Assembly: GCA_937990725.1 (NCBI GenBank)
Contig: CALKQS010000004.1
Location: 62,001 to 126,000 of the forward strand
Source of the DNA: an uncultured Candidatus Saccharibacteria bacterium
GTDB taxonomy: Bacteria > Patescibacteriota > Saccharimonadia > Saccharimonadales > Saccharimonadaceae
DNA: 64,000 nucleotides
Reading direction: 5' to 3'
The position numbers and the translations under genes are program-made. The notes under the pieces were generated by a model that was not told the DNA's origin, did not search any database, and worked only from the letters and a program-made list of their open reading frames with translations. Below are positions 45,012 to 51,821 of this stretch, in pieces; the first letter of the stretch is position 1; the number at the start of each line of letters is the position of its first letter.

Positions 45012-46391
45012 ATGAGTAAAAACCAAGGAAAAATCATCCAGATCATGGGTGTGGTGGTGGATGTTGAGTTCGACCGCGAGGTGGAGCTGCCAGCTATCTA
45101 CGACGCCCTGCATGTCGAGCGTGATGGCCAGACGCTGACGCTTGAGGTAGCACAGCACCTTGATGAGCAAACGGTGCGAACCATCAGCCTGCAATCGACC
45201 GACGGCCTGAAGCGTGGCCAGTCAGTAATTGCAACTGGTGCGCCGATCCGCGTGCCTGTGGGCGAAGCAACGCAAGGGCGGATGTTTAATGTGGTGGGCG
45301 AACCGATCGATGGCGAGCCAGTAGCCGATGATGCGCAGCGTGCGCCCATCCATGCTGAGCCCCCTGCCCTCACCGAGCAGTCCAACAAGACCGAGATCCT
45401 CGAGACTGGTATCAAGGTGATCGACCTCATCGCGCCACTCACCAAGGGTGGTAAGGCTGGGCTCTTTGCTGGTGCCGGTGTGGGTAAGACCGTGCTCATC
45501 CAGGAGCTGATCAACAACATCGCCAAGTTCCATAGTGGTAACTCTGTCTTTGCTGGTGTGGGTGAGCGCACCCGTGAGGGCAACGACCTCTACCACGAGA
45601 TGAAGGATGCTGGCGTGTTGGATAAGACGTCACTTGTCTTTGGCCAGATGAACGAACCACCGGGGGCACGTTTGCGGGTGGCGCTTGCTGGCCTGGCAAT
45701 GGCCGAGGCCTTCCGCGACGAAGGTAAGGATGTGCTGCTCTTCGTCGACAATATCTTCCGCTTTACGCAGGCTGGTGCTGAGGTGTCTGCCCTGCTCGGC
45801 CGTTTGCCAAGTGCGGTGGGCTACCAGCCAAACCTGCAGCAGGAGATGGGTGCCCTACAAGAGCGCATCACCAGTACCAAGAAGGGCTCGATTACCTCGG
45901 TCCAGGCGGTGTATGTGCCAGCCGACGACCTGACCGACCCAGCGCCTGCCACTACCTTTGCTCACCTTGATGCGACCATCGTGATGAACCGCGCCCTGAC
46001 AGAGATTGGTATTTATCCAGCAGTGGACGTGCTCGACTCCAGCTCTAACTCGCTCGACCCAGAGGTGGTTGGCGAGGAGCACTATCAGGTGGCTCGCGAA
46101 GTGCAGCGCGTCTTGCAGCAATATAAGGAATTGCAGGACATCATTGCTATCCTGGGTATGGAAGAGCTGAGCGACGACCAGAAGCAGATCGTTGCCCGGG
46201 CCCGCCGCCTGCAGCGCTTCTTGGCCCAGCCATTTCACGTTGCCGAGCAATTTACCGGTAACCCCGGAAGCTACTTCAAGCTTGCTGACACCATCCGCGA
46301 TGCCAAGGATATCCTGAGTGGCAAGTACGACGATAAGCCAGAGAACTGGTTCTACATGTCGCCAGTGCCACTGAGCGAGAAGCAAGACTAG
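45012..46391 (+). CDS. atpD: ATP synthase F1 subunit beta
   Basis: 459 aa catalytic subunit. P-loop GAGVGKTVL, GERTREGNDL, and the DELSEED-type region written as MEELSDDQK are present. GAGAGGAG precedes the ATG, and an internal -10 box may give extra transcription. Two terminators follow (46415-46458 and 46507-46532), so the operon ends here and atpC is not co-transcribed. Confidence 0.98.
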   Translation: MSKNQGKIIQIMGVVVDVEFDREVELPAIYDALHVERDGQTLTLEVAQHLDEQTVRTISLQSTDGLKRGQSVIATGAPIRVPVGEATQGRMFNVVGEPIDGEPVADDAQRAPIHAEPPALTEQSNKTEILETGIKVIDLIAPLTKGGKAGLFAGAGVGKTVLIQELINNIAKFHSGNSVFAGVGERTREGNDLYHEMKDAGVLDKTSLVFGQMNEPPGARLRVALAGLAMAEAFRDEGKDVLLFVDNIFRFTQAGAEVSALLGRLPSAVGYQPNLQQEMGALQERITSTKKGSITSVQAVYVPADDLTDPAPATTFAHLDATIVMNRALTEIGIYPAVDVLDSSSNSLDPEVVGEEHYQVAREVQRVLQQYKELQDIIAILGMEELSDDQKQIVARARRLQRFLAQPFHVAEQFTGNPGSYFKLADTIRDAKDILSGKYDDKPENWFYMSPVPLSEKQD

Positions 46392-46414
46392 CACTCTCTG
46401 CACATCCTTGCACG

Positions 46415-46458
46415 GCAGCAGCCAACCGAGATATTCTCTCCGTGTTGGCTGCTGTTTT
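46415..46458 (+). terminator. terminator of the ATP synthase operon
   Basis: GCAGCAGCCAAC pairs perfectly with GTTGGCTGCTG and is followed by TTTT. Confidence 0.9.
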
Positions 46459-46506
46459 CTTTGCCTATCTTCCTCGCCATTTCTCTCATTTTCTTCCTTC
46501 AAATCA

Positions 46507-46532
46507 GGCGAATTTCGAAATTCGCCTTTTTT
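46507..46532 (+). terminator. second, back-up terminator
   Basis: A 20-nt palindrome (GGCGAATT half) followed by six T. Confidence 0.85.
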
Positions 46533-46589
46533 ACCCTGTTTTTTCCCTGTTAGCGTGAGTTCTTTTTTCTCTTCTTTTATATATTTATA

Positions 46590-46880
46590 TATAATAGGAG
46601 AGAAATCGATATGGATGGATATGGATGTATAGGTATATAGATGTATAGAGATATAGGTAAAGATAGAGAAAGATAAAGATAAGTAGAGAAATATAAAGGT
46701 AGAAATAAAGAGATATAAAAATAAGTAAATAGAGATAAAGATAGATAAATAGAGATAGAGAAATATAGAGAAAGAGAGTTATAGAGATATAGATAAAGAG
46801 AGATGGGTATAAAGATATCGATACATAGAGAATAGATATAGTATCGAGATATATTGGTAGATAGAAATATGCTTATTACA
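46590..46880 (+). repeat. purine-rich degenerate GATA/GAGATA low-complexity tract
   Basis: Nearly 300 nt in which the plus strand is built from A, G and T in short GATA-, AAAGATA- and TAGAGATA-like units with almost no C. The units are not exact tandem copies. The long antisense frame through it (Ser/Leu/Tyr/Ile only) is an artefact. It separates the double terminator after atpD from the next gene. Confidence 0.8.
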
Positions 46881-47022
46881 GTGTATCTACGGTGAGCAGT
46901 ATAAGAAAACAATAAAGCGCTCAGCTTCAAATAGACGCACTTTGACTTACCCGATCAAATATGGCACACTTGAGGGTGGTGGGGCGACCAGCGCCCCAAG
47001 GACACGCATGGAAGGAGATACC

Positions 47023-47349
47023 ATGCAAAGAAGGAGTAACGCATGGGACGATTGCTCCATGCGCGAAGAAGCCAGAAAGGCGCGCAAGGTTGCGCCGTTT
47101 TGGCTGGTTGGCACAGCTGCCTGGGCGGGTGTACCGCTTGGCAGTTACCTCATGCTGTTCCACTTCGGTGGGACGGCATTTGGCGTTCACGAGCTGCCCT
47201 GGCTCGTGATGTATCTCTTATGGCTCCTCTTCGGAGGGGTTATTGTGGCAGGCCAGCGCCTGCCAAAGACGCTGGGGCTGCTGCTCATTGCAGCGGCCGC
47301 CGTCGGAGGGGTCTTCGTATCTCTCCTTGCCTGGGGGCTTTCTATCTAG
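47023..47349 (+). CDS. three-helix membrane protein upstream of atpC
   Basis: 108 aa, not recognised. A polar N-terminus with acidic and basic residues (about 1-25) is followed by three hydrophobic segments (about 28-50, 57-76, 84-107). I chose the ATG at 47023 because GAAGGAG lies 5 nt before it. A second AAGGAG-ATG at 47043 opens a different frame that lacks protein-like composition. A strong terminator follows at 47374-47424. A link to the ATP synthase is suggested only by position. Confidence 0.65.
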   Translation: MQRRSNAWDDCSMREEARKARKVAPFWLVGTAAWAGVPLGSYLMLFHFGGTAFGVHELPWLVMYLLWLLFGGVIVAGQRLPKTLGLLLIAAAAVGGVFVSLLAWGLSI

Positions 47350-47373
47350 CTTCGCAGGTCGTCCCTACTCACC

Positions 47374-47424
47374 AAGGGCGGGTTGAGCAGCGCCATGTGG
47401 CTTGCTGCTCCCCGCCCTTTTCTC
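47374..47424 (+). terminator. strong terminator before atpC
   Basis: AAGGGCGGG plus GAGCAGC pairs with TGCTGCTC plus CCGCCCTT, followed by TTCTC. Confidence 0.85.
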
Positions 47425-47491
47425 TCGCTCGAGGCAAAATCACCCCATATTCTACCTCGCTTTTTCTCTGCTACTCTGCTATAGTAAGGCT

Positions 47492-47923
47492 ATGGATTTA
47501 GAACTTGTGACACTGACTGGTAGCAAGCTGCACGAGACTGTGTATGAGGTAATGCTACCGACGCCGGATGGCCAGATTGCGGTCTTCCCAGGGCACGAAC
47601 CACTGGTAACCTTGGCAGTGCCAGGCGTTGTGGCGGTGCGTCGCGCCAAGGACGACAGTGACGACCAGCTGGAGTACTTTGCTATCTCTGGTGGGGTAGT
47701 CGAGATTAGCCAAACAAAGGTACGTATTTTGGTCGACGAAGCCGAGCATGGTGACGACATCATTGAGGCCGAGAGCAAAGCCGCCCTTGAGCGCGCTCTC
47801 AAGCAGCGCGACAATGCTAGCACCCAGGTGGAGCTCGAAAAAGCGCACCAACTGGTCGACCGCCATGCCGTGCGTCTCAAGGTGGCTGGCCTGCGCCGAC
47901 GCCACAACAAGCACCGCGTATAA
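47492..47923 (+). CDS. atpC: ATP synthase F1 subunit epsilon
   Basis: 143 aa with the N-terminal beta-barrel signature DGQIAVFPGHEPLVTLAVPG and a C-terminal pair of charged helices (inhibitory domain). It is separated from atpD by two terminators, the purine tract, a membrane gene and another terminator, and has its own extended -10 (TGCTATAGT; TATAGT at 47480-47485) 6 nt before the ATG. Its supply is thus uncoupled from the other subunits. Confidence 0.93.
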   Translation: MDLELVTLTGSKLHETVYEVMLPTPDGQIAVFPGHEPLVTLAVPGVVAVRRAKDDSDDQLEYFAISGGVVEISQTKVRILVDEAEHGDDIIEAESKAALERALKQRDNASTQVELEKAHQLVDRHAVRLKVAGLRRRHNKHRV

Positions 47924-47967
47924 AATATTAGGGCAACAGAGACAACCACAGAGAGACAGATTATATA

Positions 47968-48945
47968 ATGACGGAATTTTATCCCCATCCATCATCAGAT
48001 GGGACGTATGATGATCGGCGTGATGGCAAAGCTGCGGGTGATTGCTATGAGCAGTCTGTTGTATCCTATCAGCTAGGCAACGAGTATGGCCTTGGTAAGC
48101 TCGATACACCAGAGTGGTCTCGCGCAGCAGAGTTTGTCCAGCGGCTTGGTGAATACTATGTGCCAGCAGTGCAGAACATCATTGGCGCGTGTATGGATGG
48201 TCGACCCGGCAGCACAGCAGAAGCAGTGCCAAATGGTGCAGGCGGTGGCTTGCTCTACTTGGTGGCAGATCGATTGGTACGCGGTGATAGTGACCCTATT
48301 GATAAAGCGAATACCCGCGTTCTGGGGCAGATTGGCCAGATACCGGCGACGGTGCACGTCCATCGGGATCACCATGCTCATGGCGAAGACGCTGGCTGTG
48401 CGGCAGCCGACAAAGTGGGTGCGATCTTTACTATCATTGCTCAGCATGGTGAGCAATTGCGCAGCCTAGCCACTGAGCTTAGCCTTGGTAGCGATATTAG
48501 CGACGAAACACACCAGCAGATTATTCGTCACGCAATAGATGAGTCCAAGCTTGTTGTGGCTAGTGGCCACGACCTCGTGACGATGGTTGATGCGCAGCTA
48601 GCAAAGAGTGTTGAGCCTACTGGTGCTCACACCGATATGTTGCACGGCAGCCATCATGAGGCGGCGGTGGTGATGAATCAGCGCGCGGGGACGACGCTCA
48701 ACCGCCAGGCCTTGGCACAGGAATTCGACCGCGCACCAGACGAGCATCGCCAGGCCTTCAATATTGACACGTGGGCCTTTGCCCCCTCAGCCGAAGCGCT
48801 CTACCCAGGCGACCCAACTGCCCAGCAGCAGGCTGCCACTGCCATGCTCTACTACAACCTTGCTGCCATCATGGCGCTATGCGGCCCGCGCATGACGGTG
48901 ACGTGCTTGCATAATGTTGCAAGTTTACCAAGTGGTGGGGATTGA
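47968..48945 (+). CDS. cadmium-type carbonic-anhydrase-like protein
   Basis: 325 aa. Possible metal ligands follow the pattern of this family: Cys75 in GACMDGR, a His cluster at 130-138 (VHVHRDHHAH) and Cys144 in EDAGC. A second His pair is in HGSHHEAAVVM. The family assignment is from recalled motif similarity and is not certain. If correct it interconverts CO2 and bicarbonate in the cytoplasm. A TATAAT overlaps the ATG, and a better -10 (TATAAAAT near 47920) would give a leader of about 30 nt. The downstream 48946-49224 interval holds nothing I can name. Confidence 0.55.
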   Translation: MTEFYPHPSSDGTYDDRRDGKAAGDCYEQSVVSYQLGNEYGLGKLDTPEWSRAAEFVQRLGEYYVPAVQNIIGACMDGRPGSTAEAVPNGAGGGLLYLVADRLVRGDSDPIDKANTRVLGQIGQIPATVHVHRDHHAHGEDAGCAAADKVGAIFTIIAQHGEQLRSLATELSLGSDISDETHQQIIRHAIDESKLVVASGHDLVTMVDAQLAKSVEPTGAHTDMLHGSHHEAAVVMNQRAGTTLNRQALAQEFDRAPDEHRQAFNIDTWAFAPSAEALYPGDPTAQQQAATAMLYYNLAAIMALCGPRMTVTCLHNVASLPSGGD

Positions 48946-49224
48946 GCCTAGACCTTAAAACTTCCCTGCAGCTATGAACGTGAGAGTGATGGGTGCTTGG
49001 ATATTGAGGCTATCAAACGAAATATTTTGCGGCAAGAGGTGTATTGCTGCTGCTTCTTTTTGCGCTGCGCTATAGTGATTATAGAGTTACTTTTTCCTGC
49101 TTCATAGATAAAAATATCTAATATAGCCGCTTACCTATGCAGATGCAAAACTATCGCCCTCGTTTGTCCTCATGACGATATAATTTGAGGATGTCACCCT
49201 CCTTTACCATAGCACAAACACCAT

Positions 49225-50211
49225 CTACTCAGATATGCGCATAGTCTCATGCCACTGGTGGATGACGTGCCGCGCCTCGGCCGTGCTGGTGGTGTGCATC
49301 AGCTGGTCGCGCAGCTCCTTCGCGCCGTCGAAGTCGCGAATGTAGATCTTGTAGAAGCGTTTGAGCGTCTCGTATGGCCGGCCTAGCTGTGGCTGCCAGT
49401 GATCGAAGAGGTCGAGGTGGTAGCGAAGGAGGGCAAAGTTGCGCTGCGCCAGAGAGCCACTGCCCTGCGCTACACTATCGGCACGCGGTGCAAAGCAAAA
49501 TGGATCGGCAAACACCCCACGGCCAATCATCACCCCATTGACGCCCGGGTGGGTTGCTACCAGTGCCATGCCATGCGCCCGATCGCGAATATCACCATTG
49601 ATAGTGAGCAGCGTCTGCGGCGCAATCGCATCGCGCAGCGCCACGATATCATCAATCAGCTCATAGTGCGCCGCTACCTTGCTCATTTCCTTCTTCGTGC
49701 GCAAGTGGATAGTCAGATTGACGATATTTTGCTGGAGCAGTGTCGTGAGCCATGCCCGCCACTCATCCACAGCACTATAGCCAAGGCGGGTCTTGACGCT
49801 GACTGGCAGGCCAGCCGTCTTAGCGGCCGCAATAGCCGCTACGGCAACGTCTGGATTGCGAATCAGCGCCGCTCCCCCACTCTTGATGGCGCTCTTGGCC
49901 GGGCAGCCCATATTGATATCGATCCCTGCAAAACCCAGGCGTGTGCAGTGCTGAGCAAACTGCTCCATATCGCCCGGCTCACCGCCCCAAATCTGTGCTA
50001 CCAGAGGGTATTCGTCGTCCGTCTTGACGAGCCGGCCAGCAATTGCCCTGTCACCAGCATGCACCCAGCCCGTCGCATTAGCAAACTCAGTAAAGAACAC
50101 ATCGGGCGCACTAGCCCGCTTCACCACATGGCGAAACACCACATCCGTCACCGCCTCCATCGGCGCCAAAACAAAAAACGGCTGCGGCAAATCATTCCAA
50201 AACGATGTCAT
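49225..50211 (-). CDS. dus: tRNA-dihydrouridine synthase
   Basis: 328 aa TIM-barrel flavoenzyme that reduces uridines in the tRNA D-loop. It has FVLAPMEAVTDVVFR at the N-terminus, the catalytic Cys in GIDINMGCPAKS, and the FMN-phosphate region GVMIGRGVFADPF. TATAAT (50220-50225) lies 8 nt before the ATG, so the message is leaderless. Confidence 0.95.
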   Translation of the reverse strand: MTSFWNDLPQPFFVLAPMEAVTDVVFRHVVKRASAPDVFFTEFANATGWVHAGDRAIAGRLVKTDDEYPLVAQIWGGEPGDMEQFAQHCTRLGFAGIDINMGCPAKSAIKSGGAALIRNPDVAVAAIAAAKTAGLPVSVKTRLGYSAVDEWRAWLTTLLQQNIVNLTIHLRTKKEMSKVAAHYELIDDIVALRDAIAPQTLLTINGDIRDRAHGMALVATHPGVNGVMIGRGVFADPFCFAPRADSVAQGSGSLAQRNFALLRYHLDLFDHWQPQLGRPYETLKRFYKIYIRDFDGAKELRDQLMHTTSTAEARHVIHQWHETMRISE

Positions 50212-50246
50212 ATCAAGCTATTATAACACAATATATCAGGGGAGAG

Positions 50247-50287
50247 CCCCCACGCCCGCATGCGTAGATGGGTGCGCGGACGTGGGG
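50247..50287 (-). terminator. strong GC hairpin near the dus start
   Basis: CCCCCACG pairs with CGTGGGGG. No T-run. It may mark the 3' end of the tRNA-like transcript that runs toward dus. Confidence 0.4.
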
Positions 50288-50335
50288 GTGAGTGTGAGCA
50301 TATAGTCTTATAGACCACCCCCTTTCTGAGGTTGG

Positions 50336-50362
50336 CTCCTCCAAGGTATTTCCTTGGAGGAG
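50336..50362 (-). terminator. perfect 11-bp hairpin after the tRNA-like element
   Basis: CTCCTCCAAGG pairs with CCTTGGAGGAG around a 5-nt loop. There is no T-run, so it may protect a 3' end rather than terminate. Confidence 0.5.
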
Positions 50363-50372
50363 GCTCACGTAG

Positions 50373-50474
50373 CTGGGATGGCAGGAGTCGAACCTGCTAC
50401 GAGAGTTCCCACGAATGCTTGTCTCCATTGACAAGCAAGCCTCTCGTACCCCGCAACCACGCGGGCCATCCCAG
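50373..50474 (-). ncRNA. tRNA-like RNA with enlarged anticodon arm (element 1)
   Basis: The ends pair as an 8-bp acceptor-like stem (CTGGGATG with CATCCCAG). A D-like arm (CCCGC-GTGGTT-GCGGG) and a perfect T-arm (GCAGGTTCGACTCCTGC) are present. Between them, instead of an anticodon arm, a 7-bp stem (ACGAGAG with CTCTCGT) carries the hairpin GCTTGTC-AATGGA-GACAAGC and a small extra hairpin. No CCA follows, whereas both real tRNAs here encode CCA. The 8+5 stacking recalls tRNA-Sec, but no suitable anticodon loop exists. The promoter at 50555-50583 and hairpin 50474-50495 precede it. Confidence 0.6.
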
Positions 50475-50495
50475 GTCGGTCGCCATTGACCGACC
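50474..50495 (-). other. hairpin with CAATGG loop ahead of element 1
   Basis: GGTCGGTC pairs with GACCGACC around AATGGC, the same loop core as in elements 1 and 2. Confidence 0.5.
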
Positions 50496-50554
50496 ACTCC
50501 TTACAAAAACTCAAGCCGGAGCAGTGCCGGCGAATTCTTGCAAGGATAGAGATA

Positions 50555-50583
50555 ATTGTAATCTACCTGGCGAGAGTTGTCAA
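50555..50583 (-). promoter_or_regulatory. consensus promoter of tRNA-like element 1
   Basis: On the minus strand TTGACA (50578-50583), 17 nt, TACAAT (50555-50560). It predicts a start near 50548. Confidence 0.75.
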
Positions 50584-50659
50584 GTAGTGGGCGCCTGAAT
50601 TTTGCAGCCATACCACGGTTATGTACTAGCCCTTGGATGTACATACGTTCAATATATCT

Positions 50660-50710
50660 CTAAAAAAGGAAGAAGCTCCTGCCTCGACGCATGATGCGGA
50701 TGCAGGAGCT
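50660..50710 (-). terminator. Rho-independent terminator of the zinc-finger/structured RNA transcript
   Basis: On the minus strand AGCTCCTGC (50710-50702) pairs with GCAGGAGCT (50682-50674), then TTCTTCCTTTTTT. Confidence 0.9.
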
Positions 50711-50971
50711 CGGGAGAGACTACAAGCGGTTCTGCTCGTTCTGGCGGGTGGCCAGGGGCGCGAGTGAATCTCGCGAGTCTCTTAGATTTAAGGGAGTCTC
50801 CGTGGCAAGTACACGGCGCGCGAGAATGGATCTCGCAACAACGAGACTCCCCAATCGTTGCCTCCCAAGTGGCAACGATACCGCCTTGCCCCTCTTTGTC
50901 CGACAAAGGCAAACCTGCGGCGGTTGCTATGGCAATGCTCTACGCGAAAAAGCGGAGCATTTGCCAGTAGC

Positions 50972-51032
50972 GGAGATAGCAGGAATCGAACCTACAACAC
51001 CATTGTTAGGAGCCTAGTTACTCCTTATCTCC
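50972..51032 (-). ncRNA. compact tRNA-like fold (element 2)
   Basis: 61 nt: GGAGATA/TATCTCC acceptor-like stem, AGGAG/CTCCT arm, AACA-ATGG-TGTT hairpin, and a T-arm GTAGGTTCGATTCCTGC. It is too short for a normal tRNA and has no CCA. A segment CTCCTAA resembles a CCU anticodon loop, but its flanks pair poorly, so a D-arm-less tRNA is unlikely. Confidence 0.5.
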
Positions 51033-51128
51033 TATGACGGATAGGTGCACGACCTTATTCTGTCGTGACTGTACCTACTCTCTCGGTTCCGCACGTGGAA
51101 CCGACCGTCGTCATCCTGTCTGTGTCTG

Positions 51129-51296
51129 CTACCGGCCGTTTGGCCGACCGCAGGCACAGACGTAACCTGTGCCATTACATGTGGCACAAGCAGTCTTGAA
51201 GGAGAAGGCGGATCCCTTCTCCTTCTGAGTGCCCCTGCAGGAGGGGCAGGTCTTTGTGTAAGTATAGCCATCACCGGCACAAATTTTACACGCCAT
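51129..51296 (-). CDS. 55-residue DnaJ-type zinc-finger protein
   Basis: A very small ORF with four CxxC-type motifs: CKIC, CPSC, CATC and CAC, the first and third followed by G-x-G as in DnaJ zinc-finger repeats (CKICAGDG, CPSCRGTQ, CATCNGTG, CACGRPNG). It should bind two zinc ions. The ATG at 51296 has a consensus GGAGGTGA Shine-Dalgarno that also forms a hairpin (GAGGTGAATACCTC), so translation may be controlled. A consensus promoter lies at 51436-51464, and the mRNA continues into the hairpin-dense region ending at 50660. Function is unknown; RNA binding or chaperone-client contact is possible. Confidence 0.75.
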   Translation of the reverse strand: MACKICAGDGYTYTKTCPSCRGTQKEKGSAFSFKTACATCNGTGYVCACGRPNGR

Positions 51297-51430
51297 GAGG
51301 TATTCACCTCCTCCCCGCCGAAGTTTCGGCAGAATTGTCGGTGGACCCCTTTTCTAAGGACGCTCTCGTGCTGAGCGTCTCGAGTTTTGGCATATCTGAT
51401 GCCAAAACAGGGTTCACTCAGCTGAGCTGT
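51297..51430 (-). promoter_or_regulatory. structured leader of the zinc-finger gene
   Basis: Between the promoter and the ATG lie hairpins GTTTTGGCAT/ATGCCAAAAC, GACGCTC/GAGCGTC, GCCGAA/TTCGGC and the hairpin over the Shine-Dalgarno. Their order and completeness suggest a regulatory leader or processing sites. Confidence 0.55.
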
Positions 51431-51435
51431 TACTA

Positions 51436-51464
51436 TATATACCAATATACAGCGATCCTGTCAA
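51436..51464 (-). promoter_or_regulatory. consensus promoter of the zinc-finger/structured RNA transcript
   Basis: On the minus strand TTGACA (51459-51464), a 17-nt spacer and TATATA (51436-51441). Confidence 0.7.
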
Positions 51465-51821
51465 TCAATATGCGCATGTCTTGCAGAGATTCTCGTTTTG
51501 TTCTTACGTTCTGTTTCATTCTATGCACTATTCGCAGCAAATGACAGACGATGCGGATTTATTGCACCCAGACAGTCTCATGCTCCCGCTGTAAGGATCA
51601 GAGAAAGATAAGCAGAGTATTTTCCCCTAGAAAACCCCACTTGCCAGCACAAGAGCTGAGAATGCCATATATACTACACCAAAATGTTTCGGCCAGGGTA
51701 GCAAAAAAGCTTGCTCATGTGCTTTAGCTATTAGCCACCCCATTCTCTCCTGCAGCGCGTTGCAGCAAGGGTGTATAGCGAATACATTGCCTATTGCGTC
51801 ACAAGTGCTCGCGCTTAGCGG
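51465..51821 (+). other. 357-nt intergenic region
   Basis: I see no gene or recognisable signal apart from a small hairpin (CTGCA/TGCAG near 51755). Confidence 0.5.

Larger units (their letters stand above)
50660..51128 (-). ncRNA. 470-nt hairpin-dense 3' region containing a second tRNA-like fold
   Basis: After the zinc-finger ORF the transcript continues through at least ten perfect or near-perfect hairpins: GGTTCC/GGAACC, CACGAC/GTCGTG, element 2, GGCAAATGCTC/GAGCATTGCC, ACCGCC/GGCGGT with an inner CTTTGTC/ACAAAG, ATCGTTGCC/GGCAACGAT, a three-way junction closed by GGGAGTCTC/GAGACTCCC, CGCGAG/CTCGCG and CTGGC/GCCAG, then the terminator. No protein frame fits. I find no RNase P, tmRNA or SRP core motif. 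Confidence 0.6.

Noticed and set aside
46577..46930. Minus-strand ORF of Ser/Leu/Tyr/Ile only
   Set aside because: Translation of the purine-rich low-complexity tract, not a protein.
47043..47501. Overlapping plus frame starting at a second AAGGAG-ATG
   Set aside because: Composition is not protein-like, and it runs through a terminator into the atpC start.
50373..50474. Ordinary tRNA-Ser, tRNA-Leu or tRNA-Sec
   Set aside because: No 7-nt anticodon loop with T33 can be formed, the central region is too long, and CCA is absent.
50691..51017. Plus-strand ORF of 108 codons ending in a GIEPTT-like sequence
   Set aside because: This is the typical spurious frame opposite a tRNA T-arm; the minus-strand RNA explains the region.
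50660..51128. RNase P RNA or tmRNA
   Set aside because: The core motifs I know (GAGGAAAGTC-type for RNase P, the 5' TLD and tag reading frame for tmRNA) are missing.
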